A stretch of DNA of 14,753 bases from assembly GCA_007132255.1 (NCBI GenBank), contig SLOZ01000443.1, forward strand, positions 1 to 14,753. Direction: 5' to 3'. Under the pieces are notes generated by a model. The model ran no database searches. It saw only the letters and a list, made by a program, of their open reading frames with translations, and was not told the origin of the DNA. A program made the position numbers and the translations under genes. This stretch comes from Limnochordia bacterium (GTDB taxonomy: Bacteria > Bacillota > Limnochordia > Darwinibacteriales > B1SED10-159). Each line of letters starts with the position of its first letter. Positions within the stretch are counted from its first letter, which is position 1. Positions 1 to 6,999 of this stretch are shown piece by piece.

Positions 1-6
1 AAGCAC

Positions 7-86
7 GAGGATTCCTCCTATCCGTCTAAGGACCTATTCGCCGACGGATAAGGAATTCCTCTATGGTCGAGGAAGATAGGCTCCTC
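7..86. repeat. Nested inverted repeats downstream of the DUF151 gene
   Basis: The arms TATCCGTC (19-26) and GACGGATA (43-50) form a perfect 8-bp inverted repeat with a 16-base loop. With small bulges the stem extends outward to GAGGA (7-11) pairing with TCCTC (57-61). The same GAGGA/TCCTC pair recurs at 7-17, in the palindrome AGGAATTCCT (51-60), and at 69-73 with 82-86. CCTATC (17-22) can also pair with GATAGG (75-80), which would compete with the main hairpin. No gene is seen here. It may be a structured 3' end, the leader of a gene beyond the window, or a dispersed palindromic repeat. The repeats are seen directly and the role is unknown. Confidence 0.6.
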
Positions 87-116
87 AAAACCGCTTCTTT
101 GTCACTCGAAAGCCGG
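87..116 (-). terminator. Weak intrinsic terminator candidate after the DUF151 gene
   Basis: On the minus strand, about nine bases after the TGA stop of the DUF151 gene, a CCG-G-CTT arm pairs with AAGCGG (7 bp with one bulged base). Only four T residues follow. Position and orientation suit a terminator, but the short T tract makes it weak. Confidence 0.35.
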
Positions 117-124
117 ACCAGCTC

Positions 125-601
125 TCAGTTGTCTTTGCGAAAATCATCTGGACTCAAATTCTCCAAAAACTTTCTGAAGTCTTCCATTTCCGGATCCTCT
201 TCTTTGGCCATCACCATAGTTCGTTGAGCCACCGAATCATCGACCAATATCGGTACATCGCAGCGAAGTGCCAATGCGATAGAGTCGCTCGGGCGAGCAT
301 CAATCTTGAACAGTGTCTTATCGGTGCGGATGTGGATTTCAGCGTAGAATGTCTCATCCACCAACTTTGTGATAATTGCCTTTTCCATGGTTCCTCCCAT
401 GGTCATGACAACTGAAGCCAAAAGATCATGGGTCATCGGCCTGGGCACCTCCACTTTTTCCAGTGCCAGATTGATGGCGTTTGCTTCCGCTGGGCCAATC
501 ACTAAAGGTAGAAAGCGCTCTTTGTTCTTGTCGGTCAGGATAACCACGGGAGCCATACTCATCTGATCGAGGCCGACCATCTGCACAGTCATCTCCAGCA
601 A
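125..601 (-). CDS. Bifunctional nuclease family protein (DUF151)
   Basis: This is a 158-residue member of the DUF151 'bifunctional nuclease' family. A few members have been reported to degrade DNA or RNA, but the role in bacteria of this kind is not settled. Family landmarks are the N-terminal strand with the APVVILTD stretch (17-24), IGPAEANAI (35-43), RPMTHDLL (54-61) and the conserved DARPSDSIALALR (101-113). An acidic tail of about 25 residues follows the core. I chose a TTG start because GGGGGTGA sits six bases before it and because the protein then begins like other family members. The in-frame ATG three codons later has a purine run touching it, and upstream TTG/GTG codons are also open. 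The gene follows pyrG by about 25 bases, so it is probably last in that operon. There is no signal peptide. Family assignment is firm and function is uncertain. Confidence 0.9.
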   Translation of the reverse strand: MLEMTVQMVGLDQMSMAPVVILTDKNKERFLPLVIGPAEANAINLALEKVEVPRPMTHDLLASVVMTMGGTMEKAIITKLVDETFYAEIHIRTDKTLFKIDARPSDSIALALRCDVPILVDDSVAQRTMVMAKEEDPEMEDFRKFLENLSPDDFRKDN

Positions 602-626
602 TGCATTCACCCCCAACAATACAATT

Positions 627-2228
627 CTAAGACGTTTTCACTTTCAGAGCCGCTCCCACGAAATCACGAAACAGCGGATGCGGGTTGTTCGGCCGGGATT
701 TGAACTCGGGGTGGAACTGTGAAGCCACAAACCAAGGATGGCTCGGAAGCTCAATAATCTCCACGAGTCGTTGATCCGGCGACAAGCCAGCGAATAGCAT
801 GCCGGCCTCAAGCATAGGCTGGCGGTAGGCGTTGTTGAACTCATAGCGATGACGATGACGTTCATAGACAACTTCGTGGTCGTAAGCTCGGAAACTCTGC
901 GAGGTATGATCCAAAATGCAAGGATACAGTCCCAACCGCATCGTTCCGCCCTTGTCTTCAATGTCCTTTTGTTCCGGCATCAAATCAATTACAGGGTGTT
1001 CTGTCTCGACAAATTCTGAACTGTTGGCGCCAGCATACCCGCAGACATTGCGGGCAAACTCCATGACCGCGCACTGCATTCCCAAACATATTCCGAAGAA
1101 TGGGATCCGGTTCTCCCTTGCATAACGAACCGCTTGGATCTTTCCTTCAATACCTCTATAGCCAAATCCTCCTGGAATCAAAATGCCATCGAGATCGTCC
1201 AATAAATCAGCGGGATTGCCTCCCTCTAGTTCTTCAGCATCAATCCAAACCACATCAACAGCACTACGGTGGTAAAAACCGCCATGTCTCAACGCCTCGG
1301 CAATGCTGAGATAGGCATCAGGCAGGGAGACATACTTCCCAACAATGCCTATTCGGACCATATGCTTGGGATTCTTTATCGTGTCAACCAGTTCCTGCCA
1401 TTCGGCCATATCTCGCTGGTTGCACTGTATGTTCAACTTTTCGATAACGATTTCGTCCAGGCCTTCATTGGCAAAGTGCAGAGGCACTTCGTAAATGGTT
1501 TCAACATCGGTGTTGGGAATTACCGCCCCTTCTTCAATATCACAGAAAAGGGCAATCTTTTTCCGCAGATCCAATGAAAGTTCATGCTCACTGCGGCAGA
1601 CGATAATGTCTGGTTGGATACCAATGCTCCGCAGCTCTTTGACACTATGCTGGGTCGGCTTTGTCTTCAACTCCTTAGCAGCTCCGATATAAGGAACCAA
1701 GGTCACATGGATGTAAAGACACGAATTACGACCGACCTCTGTTTTCAACTGTCGAATTGCCTCCAAAAATGGCAGCGATTCAATATCACCTACAGTACCG
1801 CCAATCTCGACAAGGACGACATCAGCCCCCGAATCGCTGGCTAGGCGGGTAATCCGTTCCTTGATCTCATTCGTTACATGAGGGATCACCTGAACTGTGC
1901 CACCAAGAAAGTCTCCGCGCCGCTCTTTACCAAGAATGCTCCAATAAATCTTTCCTGTAGTCACATTACTCATCTTAGTGAGGTTTGTATCAATGAAGCG
2001 TTCATAGTGTCCAAGATCCAAATCGGTCTCAGCTCCATCATCGGTCACAAACACTTCCCCATGCTGGAACGGGCTCATAGTACCTGGATCCACATTGAGG
2101 TATGGGTCCAATTTGAGAATACTCACCTTCAGACCACGGTTCTTCAACAGCCGGCCCAATGACGCCGCCGTAATCCCTTTGCCCAGACTGGACACTACAC
2201 CGCCCGTTATAAAGATGAACTTTGCCAT
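627..2228 (-). CDS. pyrG: CTP synthase
   Basis: CTP synthase makes CTP from UTP using ATP and glutamine, the last step of pyrimidine nucleotide synthesis. The 533-residue length is typical. The N-terminal synthetase domain shows the family opening with the P-loop-like SLGKGITAASLGRLL (14-28), the DPYLNVDPGTMSP segment (41-53), and HGEVFVTDDGAETDLDLGHYERF (56-78). The C-terminal class I glutamine amidotransferase domain starts near residue 290. It carries GGFGYRGIEGKI (353-364), the nucleophile in GICLGMQ (Cys381) and the partner His506/Glu508 in FHPEF. All catalytic residues are present. The ATG start is six bases after the stop of the membrane-protein gene, with AGGGGATG upstream, so it is cotranscribed with that gene and argS. 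No attenuator with a C/G-rich leader is visible, unlike the pyrG leader of Bacillus subtilis. Confidence 0.98.
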   Translation of the reverse strand: MAKFIFITGGVVSSLGKGITAASLGRLLKNRGLKVSILKLDPYLNVDPGTMSPFQHGEVFVTDDGAETDLDLGHYERFIDTNLTKMSNVTTGKIYWSILGKERRGDFLGGTVQVIPHVTNEIKERITRLASDSGADVVLVEIGGTVGDIESLPFLEAIRQLKTEVGRNSCLYIHVTLVPYIGAAKELKTKPTQHSVKELRSIGIQPDIIVCRSEHELSLDLRKKIALFCDIEEGAVIPNTDVETIYEVPLHFANEGLDEIVIEKLNIQCNQRDMAEWQELVDTIKNPKHMVRIGIVGKYVSLPDAYLSIAEALRHGGFYHRSAVDVVWIDAEELEGGNPADLLDDLDGILIPGGFGYRGIEGKIQAVRYARENRIPFFGICLGMQCAVMEFARNVCGYAGANSSEFVETEHPVIDLMPEQKDIEDKGGTMRLGLYPCILDHTSQSFRAYDHEVVYERHRHRYEFNNAYRQPMLEAGMLFAGLSPDQRLVEIIELPSHPWFVASQFHPEFKSRPNNPHPLFRDFVGAALKVKTS

Positions 2229-2234
2229 AATTCT

Positions 2235-2954
2235 TTACATCCCCTGACCGTTTTCAATTTCGTTCTCTCCCTGCTGTTCCTGCTCGTATTTCTTCAACAA
2301 TTCAAGCAGCGCAAAGTGCTGCACAAATGCCGTAAGTCCCGTGGCAAATAGCAAAATCGGAGCGGCAAGCAGGACACTGACGATCAAGACCACGCCATTG
2401 ACTAACGTTAGGATCAGACTAACCAGAATGTTATCCATTGCAACCAATGATGAACGTTTCAAAATCGTCAACAATCCCGCATCCTGCTGAATTAAAAACG
2501 GAAAGACAAACTGGACTACAACTCCCCAAAATAGGATGAAGTACACCCAAATGCCACTCAACAAGCGAATCCATGTGTTCGTATGGTAGATACTAAATGC
2601 CAAATCAGCAACGAGTATCCCCAGAATCAGTCCCATAACCAAAGTCAAGAGGAAAGCCTTTCCAAAGTGCCTGCGAAACCCGTCGTAAAAGTGCTTCAAC
2701 GTTGCCTCTTCTCGGCTTGCCAAACGAAAAATCACTGTATGAATACCCGCTGTGGCGGGCCCAAAGAGAACCACGGTTCCCAAGATGCCAGCCAACAAGA
2801 AAACTGGATGCGGAAATGGCAGCATGGTTACGAGCAAAAGCGGCAAGAAAGCCACCAAGAACCAGACAAAGTTCGACAGCATCAAGATTCCTATATATTC
2901 ATACGCTGCTTTAAAGGCTTGAGCCAAGATCCCCCCTGCCCTGCGCAGAGCCAT
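2235..2954 (-). CDS. YesL-like (DUF624) integral membrane protein
   Basis: This is a 239-residue membrane protein of the DUF624/YesL type, a family with no established function that often sits near sugar-uptake genes. About six hydrophobic segments are visible, near residues 20-45, 47-67, 97-118, 131-155, 176-195 and 195-215. The family-like motif GPATAGIHTVIFRLASREEATLKHF lies between segments 2 and 3 (65-89). A charged, Glu/Gln-rich tail ends the protein. The chosen ATG follows a GGGGGG Shine-Dalgarno that overlaps the TAG stop of argS, so translation is probably coupled to argS. Upstream in-frame codons reach into argS but lack this site. Between argS and pyrG there is no carbohydrate gene, so its usual context gives no clue. 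Family confidence is moderate to good, and the role is unknown. Confidence 0.8.
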   Translation of the reverse strand: MALRRAGGILAQAFKAAYEYIGILMLSNFVWFLVAFLPLLLVTMLPFPHPVFLLAGILGTVVLFGPATAGIHTVIFRLASREEATLKHFYDGFRRHFGKAFLLTLVMGLILGILVADLAFSIYHTNTWIRLLSGIWVYFILFWGVVVQFVFPFLIQQDAGLLTILKRSSLVAMDNILVSLILTLVNGVVLIVSVLLAAPILLFATGLTAFVQHFALLELLKKYEQEQQGENEIENGQGM

Positions 2955-2967
2955 AACATCGTCCCCC

Positions 2968-4641
2968 CTACATGGTTTCTGGAGCGTCCACACCTAAAAG
3001 ATCTAAAACTCGGCGCAGTACAACCTGGACAGCTGCCACCAATACCAGTCGAGCGTCACGGACTGCGGGCTCCTCACCCAACACTCGGCAGTGAGTGTAA
3101 AACGAATGGAACAATCCTGCAAAATCCAAGGCATACCGAGCAATCCGATGGGGCTCTCGATAACGAGCTGCAGCCGCAATCTCTTCCGGTAACTCAGCCA
3201 TCTTCTTAATTAGGTCCAGTTCCTCCGGACGCTGGAGGGCGTCCAATGGCGCTTGCCTAGTATCCAAAACCCCATGACCAGCTTCACCAGCCTGCCGCAG
3301 CATACTGCAGATTCTAGCATGTGCGTATTGCACATAAAACACAGGGTTTTCGCTGCTTTGTTCAGCGGCCAAGGACAAGTCAAAGTCCAGATGGCTTTCC
3401 GGGCTGCGCATCAAGAAAAAGTAACGCGCTGCATCCTTGCCGACTTCATCTAGAAGATCCTGCATAGTAATGAACTCGCCGGCCCGTTTAGACATCTTCA
3501 CCTGCTGGCCATTCCGCAGCAATGCAACGTACTGAAGAATCAAGACTTCGAAGGCTTCGCTGCTGTAACCGAGAGCCTGCACGGCCGCCCTCATACGTCC
3601 AATATAGCCATGGTGATCTGGACCCAGAATATCAATCAACTTCGTATAACCGCGCTTCAACTTATCATAGTGGTAGGCGATGTCTGCAGTGACATACGTG
3701 TAAGCACCATCCTGTTTGATAATCACGCGGTCCTTATCGTCACCAAACTGCGTCGAACGAAACCACAACGCACCATCCTCTTCAAACATGTAGCCTTTCG
3801 ACTTAAACAACTCAATGATCTCTTCAAGAGCACCAGCAGCGTGCAGTTCTCGCTCGCGAAACCAAACATCAAAGGTGACTCCGTAAGCCGCCAGATCCTG
3901 CTGCTGCTGCTCGACCATTCTGTCAGTTCCCCACCGTTTAAAAAAGGTCTCGCGTTCGTCCGGCTTCATATCTTCTAGAGGGACGGCTTCCTGCAAAAGT
4001 CTCTGCGCCAGTTCCGTAACGTAGTCTCCAGGATAGCCATCTTCAGGGAAGTCAATGTCTTCACCCTGCAACTGACGGTATCTCGCCTCGAGGGAACGTC
4101 CAAAAATGCCCGCTTGGTTACCCGCGTCGTTGACATAATACTCCGTTCCCACTTCATAACCAGCTGCTCGCATTAGGCGCGCCACTGTATCACCTACAGC
4201 CGCCGCTCTGGCATTGACGACGTTCATAGGTCCCACCGGATTAGCGCTTACAAACTCCAAAAGAACCTTCTCGCCTTCGCCATCATTGCTGGCGCCGAAC
4301 TCTGACCCCTGATCATGGACTAGGGTCAGCAAGTCATAAAGCCATTGATGACTTAGAGAAAAGTTGATAAAACCTGGTCCTGCAATGTCCAATCGCTCAA
4401 TCATTGGATCGCGCAAGCGATCTACGATCATTTGAGCGATGGCTCGCGGAGCCATGCGCGCCGGTTTGGCCAAGACCATGGCAATGTTACTGGCAAAATC
4501 ACCATGGCTCTTGTCCCGCGGACTCTCTAGCTGAATATCTGGCAGTTCATCGACACGCAGTTCGCCATCCTGAATAGCTTGCTCAAGGCTGGCACGGATC
4601 TTGCTGGCCAAGAGTTCTTTCAACTGTGCTGCAGTACTCAC
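2968..4641 (-). CDS. argS: Arginyl-tRNA synthetase
   Basis: This class I synthetase charges tRNA-Arg with arginine. The 557 residues fit the family. Visible parts are an N-terminal Add-1 domain (1-105) with SHGDFASN (45-52), a catalytic core with EFVSANPVGP (129-138), YYVNDAGNQ (168-176) and the canonical KMSKR (382-386), and a C-terminal DALR-type anticodon domain ending in VLDLLGVDAPETM. The signature HIGH motif, usually H-x-G-H-A-R in this enzyme, reads N-V-V-N-A-R (140-145), so both histidines and the glycine are replaced. The rest of the core is intact, so I take the gene as functional. It may be a lineage form rather than a decayed copy. The GTG start overlaps the speB stop as GTGA, with AAAGGTG upstream, giving translational coupling to speB. 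The next gene's ribosome site overlaps the argS stop. Confidence 0.97.
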   Translation of the reverse strand: MSTAAQLKELLASKIRASLEQAIQDGELRVDELPDIQLESPRDKSHGDFASNIAMVLAKPARMAPRAIAQMIVDRLRDPMIERLDIAGPGFINFSLSHQWLYDLLTLVHDQGSEFGASNDGEGEKVLLEFVSANPVGPMNVVNARAAAVGDTVARLMRAAGYEVGTEYYVNDAGNQAGIFGRSLEARYRQLQGEDIDFPEDGYPGDYVTELAQRLLQEAVPLEDMKPDERETFFKRWGTDRMVEQQQQDLAAYGVTFDVWFRERELHAAGALEEIIELFKSKGYMFEEDGALWFRSTQFGDDKDRVIIKQDGAYTYVTADIAYHYDKLKRGYTKLIDILGPDHHGYIGRMRAAVQALGYSSEAFEVLILQYVALLRNGQQVKMSKRAGEFITMQDLLDEVGKDAARYFFLMRSPESHLDFDLSLAAEQSSENPVFYVQYAHARICSMLRQAGEAGHGVLDTRQAPLDALQRPEELDLIKKMAELPEEIAAAARYREPHRIARYALDFAGLFHSFYTHCRVLGEEPAVRDARLVLVAAVQVVLRRVLDLLGVDAPETM

Positions 4642-5486
4642 GCTGTCACACCTTTCCCAAATGCTATCATACTTTCACGAACGAGTTTAGCCACCAGCAG
4701 CGCCGTGGAATCATTCGTGTCCAAAACCGGTGATAACTCCACAATATCCATTCCCACCACATTTAACCCCTGCATGGCATAGATTGCCTCTAACAGCTCT
4801 GAGGATGTAATACCTCCGGCTTCAGGGGTACCAGTGCCTGGAACGTGCGCACTATCCAAAACGTCAATATCTATTGTGATATAGATGGGGACCGAACCCA
4901 ATGCCTGGATCACCGAAAGCAGGGGTTCAAGTACGGTTCCCGGGTAAAAGAAATTGTCTCGACGGCCTAGAGCGAATTCTTCGCGCGTTCCCGAACGAAT
5001 ACCGAACTGGTAAATGCGCTGAGGTCCCAAGAGATCCAAAACTCTACCCATAACCGTTGCATGGGACTTCACCTCACCCATATAATCGGCGCGCAGATCC
5101 GCGTGGGCATCAAACTGCAAAACAATGAGCTCAGGGTAGCGTTCATAAACGGCCTCAATGGCCGGTAGACTCACCAAATGTTCCCCACCCACCAGCAGTG
5201 GCAGCTTCGCGGCAGACAGGATACGTCGCGTTTCTCGACCGATGGCGTTCAATGACCGTTCTACATTACCGAAGGGGCATTCGACATCGCCTGCGTCAAA
5301 GAAACCCGCTTCGCTCAAATCTCGGTCCAAACGATAGCTATATTCCTCTAGACCGTCCGATATTTCCCGCACTCGCGTTGGTCCAAACCGTGCTCCTGGA
5401 CGAAAACTCGTTGTGTAATCCATCGGCGCTCCGTAAAGCACCAGACTAGCTTGCTCTTCCTGACTAAGGCTACCCATAAACCGCAA
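4638..5486 (-). CDS. speB: Agmatinase-family ureohydrolase
   Basis: This 282-residue enzyme of the arginase/agmatinase fold releases urea from agmatine to give putrescine, or possibly from aminopropylagmatine to give spermidine. The binuclear manganese site is complete: His103 in GGEH, Asp126, His128 and Asp130 in DAHAD, and Asp206 and Asp208 in DIDVLD. The PGTGTPEAGG loop (216-225) and Glu250 are also present. The start is TTG, because AGGAGGAG lies six bases before it; the in-frame ATG three codons on would leave a spacing of 15. It follows the aminopropyltransferase gene and overlaps argS by four bases. A terminator-like hairpin and a second hairpin fill its leader. The fold and context support agmatinase strongly, but the true substrate cannot be read from the sequence. 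Confidence 0.93.
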   Translation of the reverse strand: MRFMGSLSQEEQASLVLYGAPMDYTTSFRPGARFGPTRVREISDGLEEYSYRLDRDLSEAGFFDAGDVECPFGNVERSLNAIGRETRRILSAAKLPLLVGGEHLVSLPAIEAVYERYPELIVLQFDAHADLRADYMGEVKSHATVMGRVLDLLGPQRIYQFGIRSGTREEFALGRRDNFFYPGTVLEPLLSVIQALGSVPIYITIDIDVLDSAHVPGTGTPEAGGITSSELLEAIYAMQGLNVVGMDIVELSPVLDTNDSTALLVAKLVRESMIAFGKGVTA

Positions 5487-5492
5487 CCGAAT

Positions 5493-5500
5493 CTCCTCCT
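5493..5500 (-). promoter_or_regulatory. Strong ribosome binding site that sets the TTG start of speB
   Basis: AGGAGGAG on the minus strand lies six bases before TTG, which decides the start in favour of TTG over the ATG three codons further in. Confidence 0.75.
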
Positions 5501-5516
5501 ACCTAAACGAACAATT

Positions 5517-5541
5517 CCCCTACAGGTAGTTTCTGCAGGGG
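5517..5541 (-). promoter_or_regulatory. Leader hairpin just upstream of speB
   Basis: Arms CCCCTGCAG and CTGTAGGGG on the minus strand form a 9-bp stem with a 7-base loop. One pair is a G-U wobble on the minus strand but an A-C mismatch on the plus strand, which favours function in minus-strand RNA. It starts directly after the T tract of the upstream terminator candidate and ends 16 bases before the speB ribosome site. It could protect a processed 5' end, or compete with the terminator: CAGGG inside the terminator (5571-5575) can pair with CCCTG in this arm (5536-5540). Confidence 0.55.
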
Positions 5542-5586
5542 AAAAAAGACCAGATTCAAGAAACAGGTCTCCCTGGCTCTTGAATC
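5542..5586 (-). terminator. Intrinsic terminator candidate between speE and speB
   Basis: Nine bases after the speE stop, GATTCAAGA pairs with TCTTGAATC in a perfect 9-bp stem on the minus strand. An inner CAGG/CCTG stem is closed by a GAGA (GNRA-type) loop. The hairpin is followed by TGG and then TCTTTTTT. This is a good intrinsic terminator in the right orientation, yet speB and argS lie directly downstream, so partial readthrough or regulated termination is likely. Confidence 0.75.
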
Positions 5587-5595
5587 CCGAGTTGT

Positions 5596-6426
5596 CTAAC
5601 GCTTCACTAAGTCCGCTACGAAACTGGGTAGTTGGAATGCACCATAGTGAACAGCGTTATTATAGTACTTCGTATCTAAGTCCGGAATATCCTGCCTTTC
5701 GACTTGAAGGGGACATACCTTTTTCGAACCCATTGTGAAGCTCCACATACCACTGGGATACGTGAACACGCTGGCCAAATACAGCCACGTAATGGGGAAT
5801 GACTTTTTGATACCGCTAAAGCTCTTCTGGATCAGATCCCGATTGAACAACGGACTTTCAGTCTGAGCTACCATAATGCCGTCGTCGGTCAACGCTTCGT
5901 AGATGTTAGCATAGAAGGACTCCGAAAACAATCCAACAGCCGCTCCCACGGGCTCTGTGGAATCTACTAAGATCACATCATACTCGTTCTTAGTATCACG
6001 AATATGTTGGATCCCATCGGTCACCAAAACTTCTACCCGCGGATCGTCCAGAGCTCCTGCAATTTCCGGGAGGAATTTTTTGGAGGCCAAAATGACTTCT
6101 TCGTCAATCTCAACCAATACGGCCTTTTCAACCGTAGAGTGTTTGAGCACCTCCCGAATGACACCCCCGTCGCCACCGCCAATTACAGCTACCTTTTTTG
6201 GGTTGGGATGTGCTGTCAACGCCGGATGGGCGATCATCTCATGGTAGACAAATTCATCTCGAATTGTAGTTTGAACCATCCCATCCAGTACCAACATGCG
6301 CCCAAACTCAACCGTGTCAATCACAGCCAATTCCTGGAATGGGGTCGTAGCCGTGTAGAGTGTTTCTTTCACCTTAGCGGTAATGCCATAATTCGGTGTT
6401 TGCTTTTCTGTGTACCAAAGTTCCAT
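5596..6426 (-). CDS. speE: Spermidine synthase-type aminopropyltransferase
   Basis: The enzyme moves the aminopropyl group of decarboxylated S-adenosylmethionine to a polyamine acceptor, normally putrescine. Length (276 residues) and order of parts match the family: an N-terminal beta domain with FQELAVIDTVEFGRMLVLDG (30-49), the Rossmann motif IGGGDGG (82-88), VEIDEEV (105-111), TDG (136-138) and DSTEPVGAA (155-163), in which Asp155 is the expected catalytic acid. The C terminus has the usual KYYNNAVHYGAF. The ATG start has AGGAGGTG five bases upstream. It lies 31 bases after the arginine decarboxylase gene. Gene order decarboxylase, speE, speB also fits a route in which agmatine is aminopropylated first, as described in Thermus. 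The acceptor therefore remains open. Confidence 0.94.
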   Translation of the reverse strand: MELWYTEKQTPNYGITAKVKETLYTATTPFQELAVIDTVEFGRMLVLDGMVQTTIRDEFVYHEMIAHPALTAHPNPKKVAVIGGGDGGVIREVLKHSTVEKAVLVEIDEEVILASKKFLPEIAGALDDPRVEVLVTDGIQHIRDTKNEYDVILVDSTEPVGAAVGLFSESFYANIYEALTDDGIMVAQTESPLFNRDLIQKSFSGIKKSFPITWLYLASVFTYPSGMWSFTMGSKKVCPLQVERQDIPDLDTKYYNNAVHYGAFQLPSFVADLVKR

Positions 6427-6457
6427 TAGCGCACCTCCTATGCAAAGTCTTTAATGC

Positions 6458-6916
6458 CTAATACCAGAGGGCCACTGCAGCAAATGCACAACCGATGGAT
6501 TCCACTGTGTGCTCTGTTCCTAGAACCTTAACGTTCGCAAGCTCCTCGCCTCGTTGGGCAAAAGCATCGCGCACCATTTGAGCGACGATCTCTTCTGCTT
6601 CTTCCTTGGAGCATTTCCCAGAAAACTCCATAATGATCCCGTAGCTGGCTTTGGTAAACCCAATAGCCACGGCTGCCGAAATCCGTTCGCCGGGAACATC
6701 ACTGGTGATACTTCCGTAAGCGGTGGGTGTCAATGAACCTGGAGCAATCTCCAGTTTGGGCACCTCTTCACAATTGGGCGGGAGTACGCTGCTCACTCGG
6801 AGCAGATTTAAATTGCCGATTCCCGAAATCAGGAGAGCATTGTCAAATGCATTTAACTTCGAAGGCCCTTCGGCGCTGCCGCAGACCATAGTAAACTTCT
6901 TAGGGGTTGGTAACAT
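6458..6916 (-). CDS. pdaD: Pyruvoyl-dependent arginine decarboxylase
   Basis: This 152-residue protein belongs to the pyruvoyl-dependent arginine decarboxylase family, which converts arginine to agmatine without pyridoxal phosphate. These proenzymes cut themselves between two residues, the second being a serine that becomes the pyruvoyl group. The expected site is visible in NLLRVSSVLPP, most likely Ser42/Ser43, giving a short beta chain of 42 residues and an alpha chain of about 110. Further family marks are the GIGNLNL stretch just before it, APGSLTPTAYGSITSD (58-73) and the GFTKASYGIIMEFSG core (85-99). The ATG start has a strong TAAGGAGGA six bases upstream and its own extended -10 promoter. 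It leads the polyamine cluster with speE and speB. I use the pdaD symbol by family. Assignment is strong. Confidence 0.92.
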   Translation of the reverse strand: MLPTPKKFTMVCGSAEGPSKLNAFDNALLISGIGNLNLLRVSSVLPPNCEEVPKLEIAPGSLTPTAYGSITSDVPGERISAAVAIGFTKASYGIIMEFSGKCSKEEAEEIVAQMVRDAFAQRGEELANVKVLGTEHTVESIGCAFAAVALWY

Positions 6917-6956
6917 TGTTCATCCTCCTTAGGACAAGTCAAAATTCACTTAGCCT

Positions 6957-6977
6957 AGTATACCAGAAGCGTTCTGG
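6957..6977 (-). promoter_or_regulatory. Extended -10 promoter with palindromic operator candidate for pdaD
   Basis: On the minus strand, TGG followed by TATACT gives an extended -10 element (TGnTATAMT type), about 40 bases before the pdaD start. Directly upstream and abutting the -10 is the perfect inverted repeat CCAGAA-CGC-TTCTGG (6963-6977), which fills most of the usual spacer. A -35 at the normal distance is poor (TTTCTT). A palindrome in the spacer suggests a dimeric regulator, but none is encoded next to it. Confidence 0.65.
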
Positions 6978-6999
6978 AAAAGAAACAACTATTTTCACA

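Noticed and set aside
2583..3209. A 208-codon plus-strand open frame opposite the YesL-like gene and the argS end
   Set aside because: It lies wholly antisense to two convincing genes, its protein is rich in Gln, Ser and Pro without a recognisable domain, and I see no ribosome site. It is a shadow frame.
5560..5580. A B12-box-like string (AGCCAGG-G-AGACCTG on the minus strand) in the speE terminator
   Set aside because: It has an extra base, the following positions do not match, and the upstream sequence is speE coding with no room for a cobalamin riboswitch. The hairpin explains the string.
6930..6955. A possible arginine repressor box in the pdaD leader (TGAATTTT on the minus strand)
   Set aside because: Only one half resembles the ARG box consensus; the second half does not match.
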